Part shown: piece by piece, positions 30,318 through 40,601 of the stretch
Numbering within the stretch: position 1 is the first letter of the stretch
How the letters are laid out: each line of letters begins with the position of its first letter
Assembly: GCF_018448905.1 (NCBI RefSeq)
Contig: NZ_RCWA01000018.1
Span: 18,796 to 82,795 of the forward strand
Direction of reading: 5' to 3'
Origin: Photorhabdus heterorhabditis
Lineage (GTDB): Bacteria > Pseudomonadota > Gammaproteobacteria > Enterobacterales > Enterobacteriaceae
Length of the DNA stretch: 64,000 nucleotides
Notes under the pieces: model-generated
What the model was told of the DNA's origin: nothing
What the model saw: only the letters and a program-made list of their open reading frames with translations
Databases searched by the model: none
Made by a program: the position numbers and the translations under genes

Positions 30318-30553
30318 CAAGGTTGAAACCAGTCATCAGCGCTTTCCCATGTTTCTTGTAGAATCTCTTCAATGAGTTCCCTATCATTGGAAGTACCACC
30401 GCGAATAGACAGCCCATCACTACTTGCTAATTTCACATTAGTCTTAATATCAGGCCAAAGATACTTAAGGCGTTTATCCAGTTCTACAGCTAGGGCAGGG
30501 ACAGCACCTTTTGGCAACTTCTTAGATTTATTGATAGTTACTTCTACATGCAT
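30317..30553 (-). CDS. dinI: DNA-damage-inducible protein DinI
   Basis: 78 residues from the ATG at 30551-30553, with GAGGG upstream. The C-terminal signature EEILQETWESADDWF is the DinI hallmark, and the N terminus (VEVTINKSKKLPKGAV) fits. DinI stabilises RecA filaments and modulates LexA and UmuD cleavage in the SOS response. A LexA box lies 22 bases upstream of the start, so SOS control can be read from the sequence. Confidence 0.95.
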   Translation of the reverse strand: MHVEVTINKSKKLPKGAVPALAVELDKRLKYLWPDIKTNVKLASSDGLSIRGGTSNDRELIEEILQETWESADDWFQP

Positions 30554-30574
30554 AATTTTTCCCTCAACAAACAT

Positions 30575-30594
30575 CACTGTTTAAGCATACAGTA
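30575..30594 (-). promoter_or_regulatory. LexA (SOS) box of dinI
   Basis: Minus strand TACTGTATGCTTAAACAGTG: CTGT at 30577-30580, 8-base spacer and ACAG at 30589-30592 on the plus strand. It agrees with the enterobacterial LexA consensus and overlaps the probable dinI promoter. Confidence 0.93.
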
Positions 30595-30880
30595 ATATTG
30601 TCCATGAGAATTGTAAATAGCTTCTGAAAAACTATTTTAATGATTATTTATCAATAATTTATAAATATTATTTTCGCAGACATCAAAACTGAATGATCAA
30701 TGAGTACACCATTATCTACCCAAAGAAGGTAGCCAGCAGTTTGACGGAATTGGTCAGAATATTATCCACCATCGATCTCATAAATATTTTAAGTCTGAAA
30801 ACTTCGACATCTAACCAAAAGATGTCACAATAGATATATTGTTTTATCCATATTGTTGGAATTAAATAACCAGAGAATCC

Positions 30881-31822
30881 ATGATACAAGCACCTTCTTT
30901 TCAACGTTCACTGCTTCATCCTCGTTATTGGCCTACCTGGTTTGGTATCGGCCTACTTTACTTATTGGTTCTGCTCCCCTATCCAGTTATTTACTGGCTA
31001 GGTACCCGTCTGGGCAGATTCTCCATGCGTTTTCTAAAAAGGCGTGCAAAAATCGCCGAAAGAAATCTTGAGTTATGTTTTCCTGACATTCCACAAGAAA
31101 AACGTAACGAGATGCTAGTCAAAAACTTCGAATCTGTCGGCATGGGAATATTTGAAACGGGTATGGCCTGGTTTTGGCCGGACTGGCGAATAGAACACTG
31201 GTTTAAAGTAACCGGACGGGAAAATATTCAGAAAATTCAGTCTACCGGGCAAGGAATTATCGTTATTGGTATCCACTTCCTCACGTTGGAACTGGGCGCC
31301 CGAATTCTCGGCACGCTAAATCCGGGCATTGGTGTCTATCGCCCAAATGACAATCCAGTTATGGACTGGCTGCAAACATGGGGAAGATTGCGCTCCAACA
31401 AATATATGTTGGACCGGAAAGATCTTAAGGGCATGATCCGCTGCCTTAAAAATGGTGAAATTGTCTGGTACGCACCAGATCATGATTACGGTCCACGAAA
31501 AAGCGTATTTGCACCATTATTTGCGGTAGAACATGCAGCTACTACCACAGGTACCTCAATACTTGTACGTCTTGCCGATCCGGCAATGATCCCATTCACT
31601 CCCCGCCGTTTGCCTGACGGAAAAGGCTATGAACTCATTATTCAGCCAGCAGTAGATGGATTTCCAAAAAGTGATGAAGTGAAAGCCGCTACTTTTATGA
31701 ACAAAGTCGTAGAACAGGAAATCTTACAGGCTCCTGAACAATATATGTGGTTACATCGTCGCTTTAAAACTCGGCCTGAAGGTATGCCTTCTCTGTACGG
31801 TCAAGCTGATAGAACCCATTAA
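30881..31822 (+). CDS. lpxL: Lipid A lauroyl acyltransferase LpxL (HtrB)
   Basis: 313 residues. One N-terminal membrane anchor (about 20-42), the HxxxxE catalytic motif in [12 protein letters not shown], and the conserved blocks [19 protein letters not shown] and [12 protein letters not shown] typical of LpxL. Ends with [17 protein letters not shown] as in E. coli. It adds laurate (or the equivalent) to Kdo2-lipid IVA on the inner membrane. It is followed by a perfect 12-bp hairpin. Neighbouring trhO is the same neighbour as in E. coli. Confidence 0.96.
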   Translation: MIQAPSFQRSLLHPRYWPTWFGIGLLYLLVLLPYPVIYWLGTRLGRFSMRFLKRRAKIAERNLELCFPDIPQEKRNEMLVKNFESVGMGIFETGMAWFWPDWRIEHWFKVTGRENIQKIQSTGQGIIVIGIHFLTLELGARILGTLNPGIGVYRPNDNPVMDWLQTWGRLRSNKYMLDRKDLKGMIRCLKNGEIVWYAPDHDYGPRKSVFAPLFAVEHAATTTGTSILVRLADPAMIPFTPRRLPDGKGYELIIQPAVDGFPKSDEVKAATFMNKVVEQEILQAPEQYMWLHRRFKTRPEGMPSLYGQADRTH

Positions 31823-31832
31823 ATACCCTCAA

Positions 31833-31861
31833 CGGCTGTTTCTTCACTCAAGAAACAGCCG
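31833..31861 (+). terminator. Terminator-like hairpin after lpxL
   Basis: CGGCTGTTTCTT at 31833-31844 pairs exactly with AAGAAACAGCCG at 31850-31861 around CACTC. The T-run is weak. Confidence 0.7.
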
Positions 31862-32418
31862 CGATAACTTTTGTGTACAATCCAATAATCCTTATTTTTT
31901 TCAATATTGATGTTATGTATTTTAATTTGGTTTATCTCTGAGTTTTATATAAGAAATCAAAACTAATATAAAACTGACAAATAAAAACAAAGCTGATAAT
32001 TAAACATCTTTACTTTCTTACTTTTTATAATTACCTTCAATAATTGGCTACTAAAACTAATATTTATATATTATAAATATTATGTGATTTTCACTTTAAC
32101 TTATTCTTATTGATAAAAATCCCCCAGATATAAATATAGGCAAGTCAATAGTCCGCCCCTTGTTTTAATCAACCAATGGTAAAAAATGAGATTTCTATCG
32201 GATTTTTCTCTGAAAAATGAAATATAAAGTACGAGACATCCTGTCTACCAATAAAATTGGCCGGAAAATATGTTAAATATATATTAATAAGACAGGACGT
32301 CATTTAATAAGAATGCGGCTTTTTTTTGCTCCAGACCTAAATCTGAAAGAGCTTTTTAAAAGCTTTATTTGTCTCATACACCACACTCCTGGAGTGTAGT
32401 ATTATTAGGAAAACTTAG
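31862..32418. other. Intergenic region upstream of the POT transporter
   Basis: No gene seen in 557 bases. It is AT-rich up to about 32290, then holds the promoter and leader of the transporter. AGCTTTTTAAAAGCT at about 32350-32364 and CTCCTGGAGTG near 32389 are small palindromes in the leader. Confidence 0.5.
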
Positions 32419-33957
32419 ATGCAATCCTCTATTAACAATACAAAAAACCGAACCTTCTTCGGGCATCCTTATCCATTAAGTTCCTTGTTCTTTACCGAAA
32501 TGTGGGAACGTTTCTCTTTCTACGGCATTCGCCCACTTTTGATCTTGTTTATGGCAGCAACCATTTATGATGGTGGGATGGGTATTCCCCGTGAACAGGC
32601 ATCTGCTATCGTCGGTATTTTTGCCGGGAGTGTTTATCTAACTTCACTGCCCGGCGGTTGGCTGGCGGACAACTGGTTAGGTCAACGTCGGGCAGTCTGG
32701 TACGGTTCTATTATTATTGCATTAGGACACTTATCTATCGCCCTTTCCGCCTTCCTAAACCATCACCTGTTTTTTATTGGTCTACTGCTGATCGTATTAG
32801 GTACCGGGCTGTTTAAGACCTGTATCACAGTCATGGTCGGGACTCTGTACAAAAAAGATGACCCGCGTCGTGATGGCGGTTTTTCCTTATTCTATATGGG
32901 GATTAATATAGGTTCGTTTATCTCTCCACTGATTACAGGCTGGCTGATTCGTGACTATGGCTGGCACTGGGGTTTTGGTATCGGTGGACTGGGCATGTTG
33001 GTTGCTCTGTTGATATTCCGTTTCTACGCAATTCCCTCAATGCGCAGCTATGATAAAGAGAGTGGTTTGGACTCAAGCTGGGATTACCCCACGGTTAAAC
33101 GCAAAAACGTTGGTAAATGGGTCTTTACTGCTGTTATCGCTATGATTGCTATTATTACTTTGCTAATCCTTGGTGTAATTCCATTCAATCCGGTAGCTGT
33201 AGCCAGTACGATGGTCTATATGATCTCATCCTGTGTAACGCTTTACTTTATCTATCTGTTCCTGTTTGCCGGTTTGAGCAGTAGTGATCGTTCCCGTTTA
33301 CTGGTTTGTTTTATTCTACTGGTATCTGCTGCATTCTTCTGGTCTGCATTTGAACAGAAGCCGACTTCATTCAACCTGTTTGCCAATGATTATACAGACC
33401 GGATTGTGATGGGATTTGAGATCCCAACAGTATGGTTCCAGTCAATTAACTCACTATTTATTATTCTGCTAGCCCCAGTATTCAGTTGGTTCTGGCCTAT
33501 GTTAGCCAAAAATAATGTCAACCTGAGTAGCATCAGTAAATTTATTATTGGTATTTTGTTTGGTGCCGGTGGTTTTGGTCTAATGATTCTGGCTGCACAG
33601 AATGTACTAGCAACAGGTGAAACCGTTTCTCCACTCTGGCTGGTCGCAAGTATTTTATTGATGACTCTCGGAGAACTGTGCCTCAGCCCTATTGGGCTTG
33701 CAACTATGACTCTGCTGGCACCATCCCGTATGCGTGGTCAAGTGATGGGCCTGTGGTTCTGTGCAAGTGCACTGGGTAATCTGGCTGCGGGTCTAATTGG
33801 TGGACAGGTCCGCGCTGACCAACTGGACAACCTGCCCGATCTATTCTCCCGCGTATCTCTGGCTCTGGTCATCTGTGCAGTTGTGCTGATGGTATTAATC
33901 GTGCCAATACGTCGCCTGCTTAATAATGCTGACAAATCAGAGGCAAAAGCCCAGTAA
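32419..33957 (+). CDS. POT family proton-dependent oligopeptide transporter
   Basis: 512 residues with 12 to 14 membrane helices. The ExxERFxFY motif of helix 1 is present (FFTEMWERFSFYGIRPLL), as are the GGWLADNWLGQRR loop and FSLFYMGINIGSFISP, the POT signature. These import di- and tripeptides with protons. The N terminus resembles the branch of POT proteins often called DtpT or peptide MFS transporter more than E. coli DtpA, so I give no gene symbol. The bidirectional hairpin downstream separates it from the convergent AraC gene. Confidence 0.9.
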   Translation: MQSSINNTKNRTFFGHPYPLSSLFFTEMWERFSFYGIRPLLILFMAATIYDGGMGIPREQASAIVGIFAGSVYLTSLPGGWLADNWLGQRRAVWYGSIIIALGHLSIALSAFLNHHLFFIGLLLIVLGTGLFKTCITVMVGTLYKKDDPRRDGGFSLFYMGINIGSFISPLITGWLIRDYGWHWGFGIGGLGMLVALLIFRFYAIPSMRSYDKESGLDSSWDYPTVKRKNVGKWVFTAVIAMIAIITLLILGVIPFNPVAVASTMVYMISSCVTLYFIYLFLFAGLSSSDRSRLLVCFILLVSAAFFWSAFEQKPTSFNLFANDYTDRIVMGFEIPTVWFQSINSLFIILLAPVFSWFWPMLAKNNVNLSSISKFIIGILFGAGGFGLMILAAQNVLATGETVSPLWLVASILLMTLGELCLSPIGLATMTLLAPSRMRGQVMGLWFCASALGNLAAGLIGGQVRADQLDNLPDLFSRVSLALVICAVVLMVLIVPIRRLLNNADKSEAKAQ

Positions 33958-33973
33958 ATATTAAACTTACAAT

Positions 33974-34000
33974 AAAGCCATCTGCTCATAAGATGGCTTT
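33974..34000. terminator. Bidirectional terminator
   Basis: AAAGCCATCT at 33974-33983 pairs exactly with AGATGGCTTT at 33991-34000 between two convergent genes; A-rich on one side and T-rich on the other. Confidence 0.8.
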
Positions 34001-34023
34001 ATATATTTCAATATCTGGAAATA

Positions 34024-34734
34024 TCATTTTGTCTTGCGTAATCGAGCAGGCGTACAACCATAATGCTGATTAAATGCAAAGGTAAAAGCAGACTGGGAAG
34101 CATAGCCGGACAAAAATGCGATATCAGCCAAAGAATTATAACTGTTGACCAATAAATTATAAGCGAGTTTCATCCGGCATGTTTTCAAATAAGCCATTGG
34201 ACTCATTCCCGTTGCGATAAAAAGTTTTCGATGCAAAGTGCTGACAGATACCGTGCAAATATCGGCCATATCCATCACGGTCATTTTCTCATGTAAACGC
34301 CCAGAAAGCCCCTGATTCAGTTTTACTATCAGCGCTGAAGATGAACTTATTTGCGGTAACTGAGCCAATAGCAAACGGGCAACATCGGCATGGCTGGCTG
34401 AAGGTTGTGGGTAATCATGCAACCATTTAATAAGAGCCAATGCAGACTCAGGTAACGGTTGCCAAAAAGAATCACCATGCTGTAATGGTCCAAACTGCGC
34501 CGAAGGTAATTCCAATACTAATTGCTGATTTTCACCGCTGGCGAAAAAACTATGCTTAGTATCAGGGGGGATTACAACAACATTCCGGGAGTTAACAACT
34601 CCTTGCTCCCCTCCTATATTTAATTCCAATTGCCCGTTATAACCAAAAACAAACTGCCATAGTCCGTGATGGCTATGGCTGATAGTTTCAGTTGAATACT
34701 GACGCAAATGTAATGAAGGTAATTGAGGAGCCAT
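34024..34734 (-). CDS. AraC family transcriptional regulator with cupin sensor
   Basis: 236 residues. The N-terminal cupin half (HSHHGLWQFVFGYNGQLELN, then VVVIPPDTKHSFFA) is a likely ligand pocket. The C-terminal AraC domain has two helix-turn-helix units (MADICTVSVSTLHRKLFIATGMSP, and LADIAFLSGYASQSAFTFAFNQHYG). The latter contains the AraC signature. It converges with the peptide transporter and is followed upstream by csaA in the same direction with a 56-base spacer. Ligand and targets are unknown. Confidence 0.88.
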   Translation of the reverse strand: MAPQLPSLHLRQYSTETISHSHHGLWQFVFGYNGQLELNIGGEQGVVNSRNVVVIPPDTKHSFFASGENQQLVLELPSAQFGPLQHGDSFWQPLPESALALIKWLHDYPQPSASHADVARLLLAQLPQISSSSALIVKLNQGLSGRLHEKMTVMDMADICTVSVSTLHRKLFIATGMSPMAYLKTCRMKLAYNLLVNSYNSLADIAFLSGYASQSAFTFAFNQHYGCTPARLRKTK

Positions 34735-34790
34735 GTTTATCGCCGATAATTAAAATACACTCTATTTATTCGGCAATAAAATAGCACAGG

Positions 34791-35126
34791 TTACAATAAC
34801 TTATGACCATTTGGGACAGGAAGAGTAAATTCTGCGATCACCACTGCACCATTTTCATCCATACCGCCTGTTAACAATACCTCTGATTTGACACCTGCGA
34901 TCCGCTTTGGCGGAAAATTACATACACAAAGAACTTGACGGCCAATCAATTGCTCAGGCGTGTAATGCACCGTTATCTGGGCGCTTGAACTTTTAACACC
35001 TAACTCACCAAGATCAATGTGTAATTTATAGGCAGGTTTGCTGGCTTTAGGATTCAATTCTACCGAAACAATTGTGCCAACTCGCATATCAACTTTCTCA
35101 AAGTCAGCCCATTCGATCTGTTCCAT
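34791..35126 (-). CDS. csaA: CsaA-type tRNA-binding/chaperone protein
   Basis: 111 residues, a single OB-fold tRNA-binding domain. DFEKVDMRVGTIVSVELNPKASKPAYKL at the start and VCNFPPKRIAGVKSEVLLTGG near residue 70 match CsaA rather than YgjH. In B. subtilis CsaA is a dimer with export-chaperone activity; it resembles the C-terminal domain of methionyl-tRNA synthetase. GGAGAGGAG precedes the ATG. An ERIC element lies immediately upstream. Confidence 0.9.
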   Translation of the reverse strand: MEQIEWADFEKVDMRVGTIVSVELNPKASKPAYKLHIDLGELGVKSSSAQITVHYTPEQLIGRQVLCVCNFPPKRIAGVKSEVLLTGGMDENGAVVIAEFTLPVPNGHKLL

Positions 35127-35153
35127 ATACTCCTCTCCTCAATGTGAAATCAC

Positions 35154-35276
35154 TATACCCATTATCTTTCAAGTTGCCTCTTTGTTGGCTGCACTCACCC
35201 CAGTCACATAGTTAGCTATGCTCCTGGGGATTCGCTCCCTTGCCGTCGCGATCCATCTTGAAATCCATTGGGTATA
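35154..35276. repeat. ERIC element upstream of csaA
   Basis: 123-base ERIC copy, TATACCCATTATCTTTCAAG to ATTGGGTATA, the shortest and closest to standard ERIC of the set. It lies between csaA and the small exported protein gene. Confidence 0.9.
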
Positions 35277-35390
35277 TATTCACATAACAGCAGAGGAAAT
35301 TCTTTCGAAAGGCTGCCAACAATTATCGACAAACTGCCGGTTTCTTCCGACAGATCACTCAATTTACTATGAGATCTCTTTGGGTAGTGC

Positions 35391-35762
35391 TCATTCTCTA
35401 TCAAAAAAGTTACTTCTCGTCATGCCACCATTCTCTTTGATTTTAATCTCCCGTTCAATTTCCCGATTAATTCTCTTATTAGCTTCATCATTAAATCTCC
35501 AGCTCTCTTGCCAATTTGCAGTATATTTCTTTTCATATCCTTCTTGTTTTTCCTGCTCTAGCTTTTCTGCGGCTTCATTATCCGCAATGAGTTCATTGAC
35601 ATTCCAATGCTTGGATTGGAGATTTTCCCGTTTCTTCAAATAGTCTGCTGATGGCTTATTGTCAGCCGGAATATCACTTTTGTAGTCAAAATTTAAGGCA
35701 AATACCTGGAAAGAAATTGCAGATAAAATGACAAAAATGTAACGCGATCCTTTAATCATCAT
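35391..35762 (-). CDS. Small exported protein of unknown function
   Basis: About 123 residues from the ATG at 35760-35762, chosen because AAAGAGGG precedes it; a start at 35783 is also open. A Sec-type signal peptide is clear (basic start, hydrophobic YIFVILSAISFQVFA, cleavage likely after VFA). The mature part is short, charged and helical, rich in Glu, Lys and Asn (ADNEAAEKLEQEKQEGYEKK). No cysteine, so probably periplasmic or secreted. No family recognised. It stands alone between an ERIC and the terminator of the inositol regulator. Confidence 0.7.
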   Translation of the reverse strand: MMIKGSRYIFVILSAISFQVFALNFDYKSDIPADNKPSADYLKKRENLQSKHWNVNELIADNEAAEKLEQEKQEGYEKKYTANWQESWRFNDEANKRINREIEREIKIKENGGMTRSNFFDRE

Positions 35763-35905
35763 ATGATCCCTCTTTAAAACCATAACTTCGAATAACTATT
35801 AAATAATTATTGTCAATAGGAATCAATAACATTTACACATAACAAATCAGTTATCAATATCAGGTTTAAACTCTATTTAAATTGTGCACTTTCCGTTAGT
35901 TTAAT

Positions 35906-35942
35906 AAACAACTAACCCGCTGAATCTGCGGGTTAGTTGTTT
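35906..35942. terminator. Strong terminator after the RpiR-type regulator
   Basis: 15-bp perfect stem, arms at 35906-35920 and 35928-35942, 7-base loop, followed on the minus strand by TATTAAAC. It ends the regulator gene. Confidence 0.88.
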
Positions 35943-35971
35943 ATCAGGAATACAAGAGAGTTATCTCACAA

Positions 35972-36805
35972 TTAAAGATCACTTCCTTGCCGATAAGCCA
36001 GAGCAACCGCCAAAGATTGCACCAAACACAGAGTAGCAGACTGAGAACGGAATGCGTCCACCTGCGCTTCTTTAACCACAAAACAGACATCACTGAAACT
36101 GGCAAGAGGACTAATCTGGCTATCAGTAATCACAATCTGTTTTGCCCCTGCTTTCGCCGCTCTCTCACTGATCATCAGTGTCTCTTCTGCATAAGGAGTG
36201 AAACTGATTGAAACGACAATATCCTCTTCCCCAATTAAGTTAATCTGTTCCCTGAACATTCCTCCCAAGCCATCCACCAGCAAGGGACGGCATTCCAGAT
36301 GACTTAGAGCATAAGTAAGATAAGCCGCCACACTGAAAGAGCGACGCAGCCCAATGATGTAGATACTCTTAGCCTGAGCCAATAAATCTACTGCGTGCTT
36401 TAAATCTTCGGGGGCAGTTCTGGCAGCCAGCTGTTGCATAGCCTGTACATTAGAACGAGCAAACTCCTGCAAAATATGTTGAGGATCTTCTGGCGGCTCC
36501 TGTTCGCCATCCAATTCTCTGAATAGTCTGGCTCTGTCTGCATAACTAGCCGTCTCTTCCACCATATGCATACGAAATAGCTGTTTCATTTCATTAAAGC
36601 CACTGAAATCAAACGCATTAGCAAAACGAATTAATGTTGATGGAGGAACATCTGCTTCTCTGGCTATCACAGCAACAGTATCAAAAGCCACACTATTGGT
36701 ATTATCCAGCACATATCGAGCCACTTGTTGTAAGCGTTTACTTAATTCACCATAGCGGGAACGGACTTGCTCTTGAAATTCATTCAGATTCGATGCTACA
36801 GACAT
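35972..36805 (-). CDS. iolR: RpiR/MurR family regulator of the inositol genes
   Basis: 277 residues. N-terminal RpiR helix-turn-helix (VAVIAREADVPPSTLIRFANAFDFSGFNEMKQLFR) and C-terminal SIS sugar-phosphate-binding domain (SIYIIGLRRSFSVAAYLTYAL, then DIVVSISFTPYAEETL). In Salmonella the inositol repressor IolR is also of the RpiR type. It is divergent from iolA with a 304-base regulatory region between. The ligand is probably a phosphorylated intermediate of the pathway. Name from context and family. Confidence 0.85.
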   Translation of the reverse strand: MSVASNLNEFQEQVRSRYGELSKRLQQVARYVLDNTNSVAFDTVAVIAREADVPPSTLIRFANAFDFSGFNEMKQLFRMHMVEETASYADRARLFRELDGEQEPPEDPQHILQEFARSNVQAMQQLAARTAPEDLKHAVDLLAQAKSIYIIGLRRSFSVAAYLTYALSHLECRPLLVDGLGGMFREQINLIGEEDIVVSISFTPYAEETLMISERAAKAGAKQIVITDSQISPLASFSDVCFVVKEAQVDAFRSQSATLCLVQSLAVALAYRQGSDL

Positions 36806-37109
36806 AAATCCCCCATAAAATTTATTGTCAGCAATTGTAATAGTTTTACATTATAAGTTGAATTGTATTGCATTTTCATAGTTAAAAATGAAATAAATAA
36901 TCCATTAAATGTAACGAATTATTATTATTACCTTATTGATTAGTACCTAATTATTCATTCAATTACCTGTAATTCATAAGAACTTTACCCCGATCACATT
37001 AATCACCTTTTATTCTAAATTAAATTGAAAGCGAAACAAATATTTCATATATCTATGACTAACGTTTTCGATTCAGTACAAACATCAAAATTCACGAGAG
37101 AGACTCAGC
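36806..37109. promoter_or_regulatory. Divergent iolR-iolA control region
   Basis: Contains a candidate operator GAAACAAATATTTC at 37033-37046 (preceded by AAATTAAATTGAAAGC) and a related sequence GAAATAAATAATCC at 36890-36903 on the iolR side. GATCACATT near 36992-37000 is a CRP half-site. The same set in the same spacing recurs before the second oxidoreductase gene at 44156. Confidence 0.65.
37033..37046. promoter_or_regulatory. Candidate IolR operator 1
   Basis: GAAACAAATATTTC, an inverted repeat GAAA-N6-TTTC, within a longer block shared with the region at 44022-44058. Confidence 0.55.
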
Positions 37110-38621
37110 ATGGAACAAATAAAGAATTACGTTAACGGGCAACTCATTCCCAGTCATAGTTCCCGTTTTTCTCCTGTTTTTAATCCAGCTACAGGTGAAC
37201 AAATTCGCCAGATAGCACTTAGTACCGCCTCTGAGGTTGAACAAGCGATTGAAATTGCCCATCAGGCTTACAGCGAATGGTTTAAAGTTTCACCTCTCAA
37301 ACGGGCTCGTGTGATGTTCCAGTTCAAAACATTACTGGAAGCTAATATAGGCAAACTGGCACGCTTGATTACAGAAGAGCACGGAAAAATCTATTCAGAT
37401 GCTATCGGTGAATTAACACGTGGTTTGGAGGTTGTTGAATTTGCCTGTGGCATTCCTCATTTGCAAAAAGGTGAACATTCCGCTAATACCGGAACGGGTG
37501 TGGATAGCCATTCATTAATGCAGCCTTTAGGTGTTTGCGCCGGAATTACCCCTTTTAACTTTCCAGCCATGGTTCCTATGTGGATGTTTCCTATCGCACT
37601 GGCTACGGGAAACACTTTTGTACTAAAACCATCAGAAAAAAATCCTTCTCTTGCTATTGAATTAGCGCTACTGCTTCAACAAGCCGGTTTACCCAACGGC
37701 GTATTTAATGTTGTCAACGGCGATAAAGAAGTCGTCGATGTATTACTTACGGACCCAAGAGTACAAGCCGTCAGCTTTGTTGGTTCGACTCCTGTCGCTG
37801 AATATATCTACACAACCGCCTCTGCTCATGGGAAACGCTGCCAGGCGCTAGGTGGTGCAAAAAACCACTGTATTCTGATGCCAGATGCCGATCTTGATAT
37901 GGCGAGTAACGCTATTACAGGTGCCGCTTTTGGAGCAGCAGGTGAACGTTGCATGGCATTGTCTGTTGTATTGGCAGTTGGGGATGAAACGGCTGATGCG
38001 CTAATTGAAAAATTACGTCAACAGATCAACAAAATGTCTGTCGGTCCCGGTATTGTGGCAAGCAAAGAACATGATATGGGACCCGTTATCTCCGCCCAGC
38101 ATAGAGCTAAAATCTGTGACTATATCGCTAATGGCGAACAACAAGGGGCTAACTTGTTAATTGATGGCCGTCAACTCAACATTCCCGGCTATGAAAACGG
38201 CTATTTTATTGGCCCGACGCTGTTTGATAGCGTCACACCAGATATGAAAATCTATCAAGAAGAGATCTTCGGCCCAGTACTGGCAATTGTTCGTGTACCC
38301 GATTATGCCACCGCGTTAACATTAATTAACGGACATCAATATGGTAATGGTACCGCTATATTCACCCGCGATGGAGAAACAGCCCGCCAGTTCAGCGAAG
38401 ACGTACACGCGGGTATGGTAGGCATCAATATCCCCATTCCAGTACCCATGGCATTCCACAGTTTTGGTGGCTGGAAACGCTCAATTTTTGGTCCACTTAA
38501 CGTTCACGGCAATGATGGTGTTCGCTTCTACACCCGCATGAAAACAGTCACCAGCCGCTGGCCGGCAAGTATCCGATTAGAACATCATTCCAGCAGTTTT
38601 GTGATGCCAACTATGGAATAA
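37110..38621 (+). CDS. iolA: Methylmalonate-semialdehyde dehydrogenase (CoA-acylating)
   Basis: 503 residues, aldehyde dehydrogenase family. The nucleophile is C281 in GERCMA; the NAD-site and FGPVL (EEIFGPVLAIV) are present. The GERCMA form with no general-base Glu is typical of the CoA-acylating IolA/MmsA class. It turns malonate semialdehyde, the last inositol product, into acetyl-CoA and CO2. AGAGAG is the ribosome site. It is followed by iolD after 15 bases, so they are co-transcribed. Confidence 0.95.
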   Translation: MEQIKNYVNGQLIPSHSSRFSPVFNPATGEQIRQIALSTASEVEQAIEIAHQAYSEWFKVSPLKRARVMFQFKTLLEANIGKLARLITEEHGKIYSDAIGELTRGLEVVEFACGIPHLQKGEHSANTGTGVDSHSLMQPLGVCAGITPFNFPAMVPMWMFPIALATGNTFVLKPSEKNPSLAIELALLLQQAGLPNGVFNVVNGDKEVVDVLLTDPRVQAVSFVGSTPVAEYIYTTASAHGKRCQALGGAKNHCILMPDADLDMASNAITGAAFGAAGERCMALSVVLAVGDETADALIEKLRQQINKMSVGPGIVASKEHDMGPVISAQHRAKICDYIANGEQQGANLLIDGRQLNIPGYENGYFIGPTLFDSVTPDMKIYQEEIFGPVLAIVRVPDYATALTLINGHQYGNGTAIFTRDGETARQFSEDVHAGMVGINIPIPVPMAFHSFGGWKRSIFGPLNVHGNDGVRFYTRMKTVTSRWPASIRLEHHSSSFVMPTME

Positions 38622-38636
38622 ATTGGAGTTCTGTAA

Positions 38637-40571
38637 ATGAGCAAGTTAACAATGACAACCGCTCAGGCATTGGTGAAATTCCTGAATCAGCAATATGTGG
38701 AAACAGATGATGGACAATATCCATTCATCAGAGGCGTTTTTACCATTTTCGGTCACGGTAATGTTGTCGGATTGGGGCAGGCACTGGAACAAGATCCCGG
38801 CCATTTAACCGTTTATCAGGGATGCAATGAGCAAGGCATGGCCCATATTGCAACAGGTTTTGCCAAGCAAAAAAAACGTAAACAGATTTTTGCTGTTACC
38901 TCATCGGTTGGCCCTGGTTCCGCCAACATGGTAACAGCCGCGGCAACCGCAACCGCCAATCGTATTCCTCTATTATTACTACCCGGCGATACATTCGCCT
39001 GTCGCCAGCCTGATCCGGTTTTACAACAGGTTGAACAGTTCTATGACTACACTATCAGCACTAATGACTGTTTCCGTCCGGTTTCCCGTTACTGGGACCG
39101 CATCTCCAGACCTGAGCAGTTAATGAGCGCTATGATTAATGCGATACGGGTTCTGACAAATCCTGCCGATACAGGCGCTGTCACAATTTGTCTACCACAA
39201 GATGTTCAAGGTGAGATTTGGGATTTTCCTGACTACTTCTTTCAAAAACGGATTCATCGCATTGAACGCCGCCCTGCTTCCTCTGCCATGATCAACAATG
39301 CCGTAGCACTCATTAGCCGTAAGAAAAAACCGCTGCTAATCTGCGGTGGTGGTGTGCGCTATTCAGAAGCACACAAGGCTTTCCGTCAGTTCGCAGAAAA
39401 CTTCAATATCCCTTTTGCTGAAACACAAGCAGGAAAAAGTGCTGTAGTTGCCGATCATCCACTCAATTGCGGTGGTTTAGGCACAACAGGCTGTCTTGCG
39501 GCAAACCTGATAGCCAAAGAAGCCGATTTGATTATTGGCATCGGTACCCGGTTTACTGATTTCACTACTGCATCCAAATCCCTATTTCAAAACCCGGATG
39601 TAGAATTTCTCACCATCAACGTAACGGAATTCGACGCCTATAAACTAGATGCTGTCCCCGTCGTAGCAGATGCCCGTGAGGGATTAAACGCCATTGCAGA
39701 GAAACTTACTCAGCTAAGTTATCGCAGTGGTTATCAGAATGAAATTTCTCAGGTACGGGAAGCATGGCGAAAAGAATTAAACCGCTTGTTCGAAATTCAA
39801 TATCAGCAAGGCTTCATTCCAGAAATTTCCGGCCATCTTGATGATAAATTGGAAGAATACAGCCAGACATTACAAACCCAGTTGACACAAACCAGAGTAC
39901 TAGGATTGCTGGACAGACATCTTGAACCGGAAGCTATTATTGTCGGCTCAGCAGGTTCCCTTCCCGGTGATTTACAGCGAGTATGGCAGCCCAAGCAACC
40001 AGACACCTATCATCTTGAGTATGGCTATTCCTGCATGGGCTATGAGATAGCGGCAGCTGTTGGCGCCAAAATAGCATGCCCAGACCAACCCGTTTATGCC
40101 ATGGTAGGTGATGGTTCTTATATGATGCTTCATTCAGAGCTGCAAACCGCAGTACAGGAAAACATTAAGATCACGGTATTGCTATTTGATAATGCTGGAT
40201 TCGGCTGTATCAATAACTTACAAATGAGTCAAGGAATGGGCAGTTTTGCAACAGAAAACCGTTATCGAAACCCCAAAAATGGGTGCATGGATGGAAAACT
40301 GATTAAAGTTGATTTTGCCAAAAATGCAGAAAGCTACGGCTGCAAAAGTTACCGAGTTCACGATGAACAGCAATTGCTTTATGCATTACAGGAAGCCAGA
40401 AAACAAACTGTACCAGTGTTAATAGATATCAAAGTTCTACCTAAGACCATGACACATGACTATGAATCATGGTGGCGAATAGGAACAGCGCAAGTAGCCA
40501 AAAATCCCACTATAGAATCCGCTTCAGAGAAGATAAAGGAGATGGTTTCAACCAAAATACGTCAATACTAA
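38637..40571 (+). CDS. iolD: 3D-(3,5/4)-trihydroxycyclohexane-1,2-dione hydrolase IolD
   Basis: 644 residues, thiamine diphosphate enzyme family. The N-terminal Pyr domain has the catalytic Glu in NEQGMAH; the C-terminal PP domain has GDGSYMML and the [14 protein letters not shown] metal site. It opens the ring to 5-deoxy-D-glucuronate. TTGGAG lies before the ATG. A perfect hairpin follows the stop. Confidence 0.95.
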   Translation: MSKLTMTTAQALVKFLNQQYVETDDGQYPFIRGVFTIFGHGNVVGLGQALEQDPGHLTVYQGCNEQGMAHIATGFAKQKKRKQIFAVTSSVGPGSANMVTAAATATANRIPLLLLPGDTFACRQPDPVLQQVEQFYDYTISTNDCFRPVSRYWDRISRPEQLMSAMINAIRVLTNPADTGAVTICLPQDVQGEIWDFPDYFFQKRIHRIERRPASSAMINNAVALISRKKKPLLICGGGVRYSEAHKAFRQFAENFNIPFAETQAGKSAVVADHPLNCGGLGTTGCLAANLIAKEADLIIGIGTRFTDFTTASKSLFQNPDVEFLTINVTEFDAYKLDAVPVVADAREGLNAIAEKLTQLSYRSGYQNEISQVREAWRKELNRLFEIQYQQGFIPEISGHLDDKLEEYSQTLQTQLTQTRVLGLLDRHLEPEAIIVGSAGSLPGDLQRVWQPKQPDTYHLEYGYSCMGYEIAAAVGAKIACPDQPVYAMVGDGSYMMLHSELQTAVQENIKITVLLFDNAGFGCINNLQMSQGMGSFATENRYRNPKNGCMDGKLIKVDFAKNAESYGCKSYRVHDEQQLLYALQEARKQTVPVLIDIKVLPKTMTHDYESWWRIGTAQVAKNPTIESASEKIKEMVSTKIRQY

Positions 40572-40577
40572 AAGTTG

Positions 40578-40601
40578 GTAGCCTGTCATTTGACAGGCTA
40601 C
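40578..40601 (+). terminator. Hairpin after iolD
   Basis: GTAGCCTGTCA at 40578-40588 pairs exactly with TGACAGGCTAC at 40591-40601. The 2-base gap means the real loop is larger. No T-run. Confidence 0.6.
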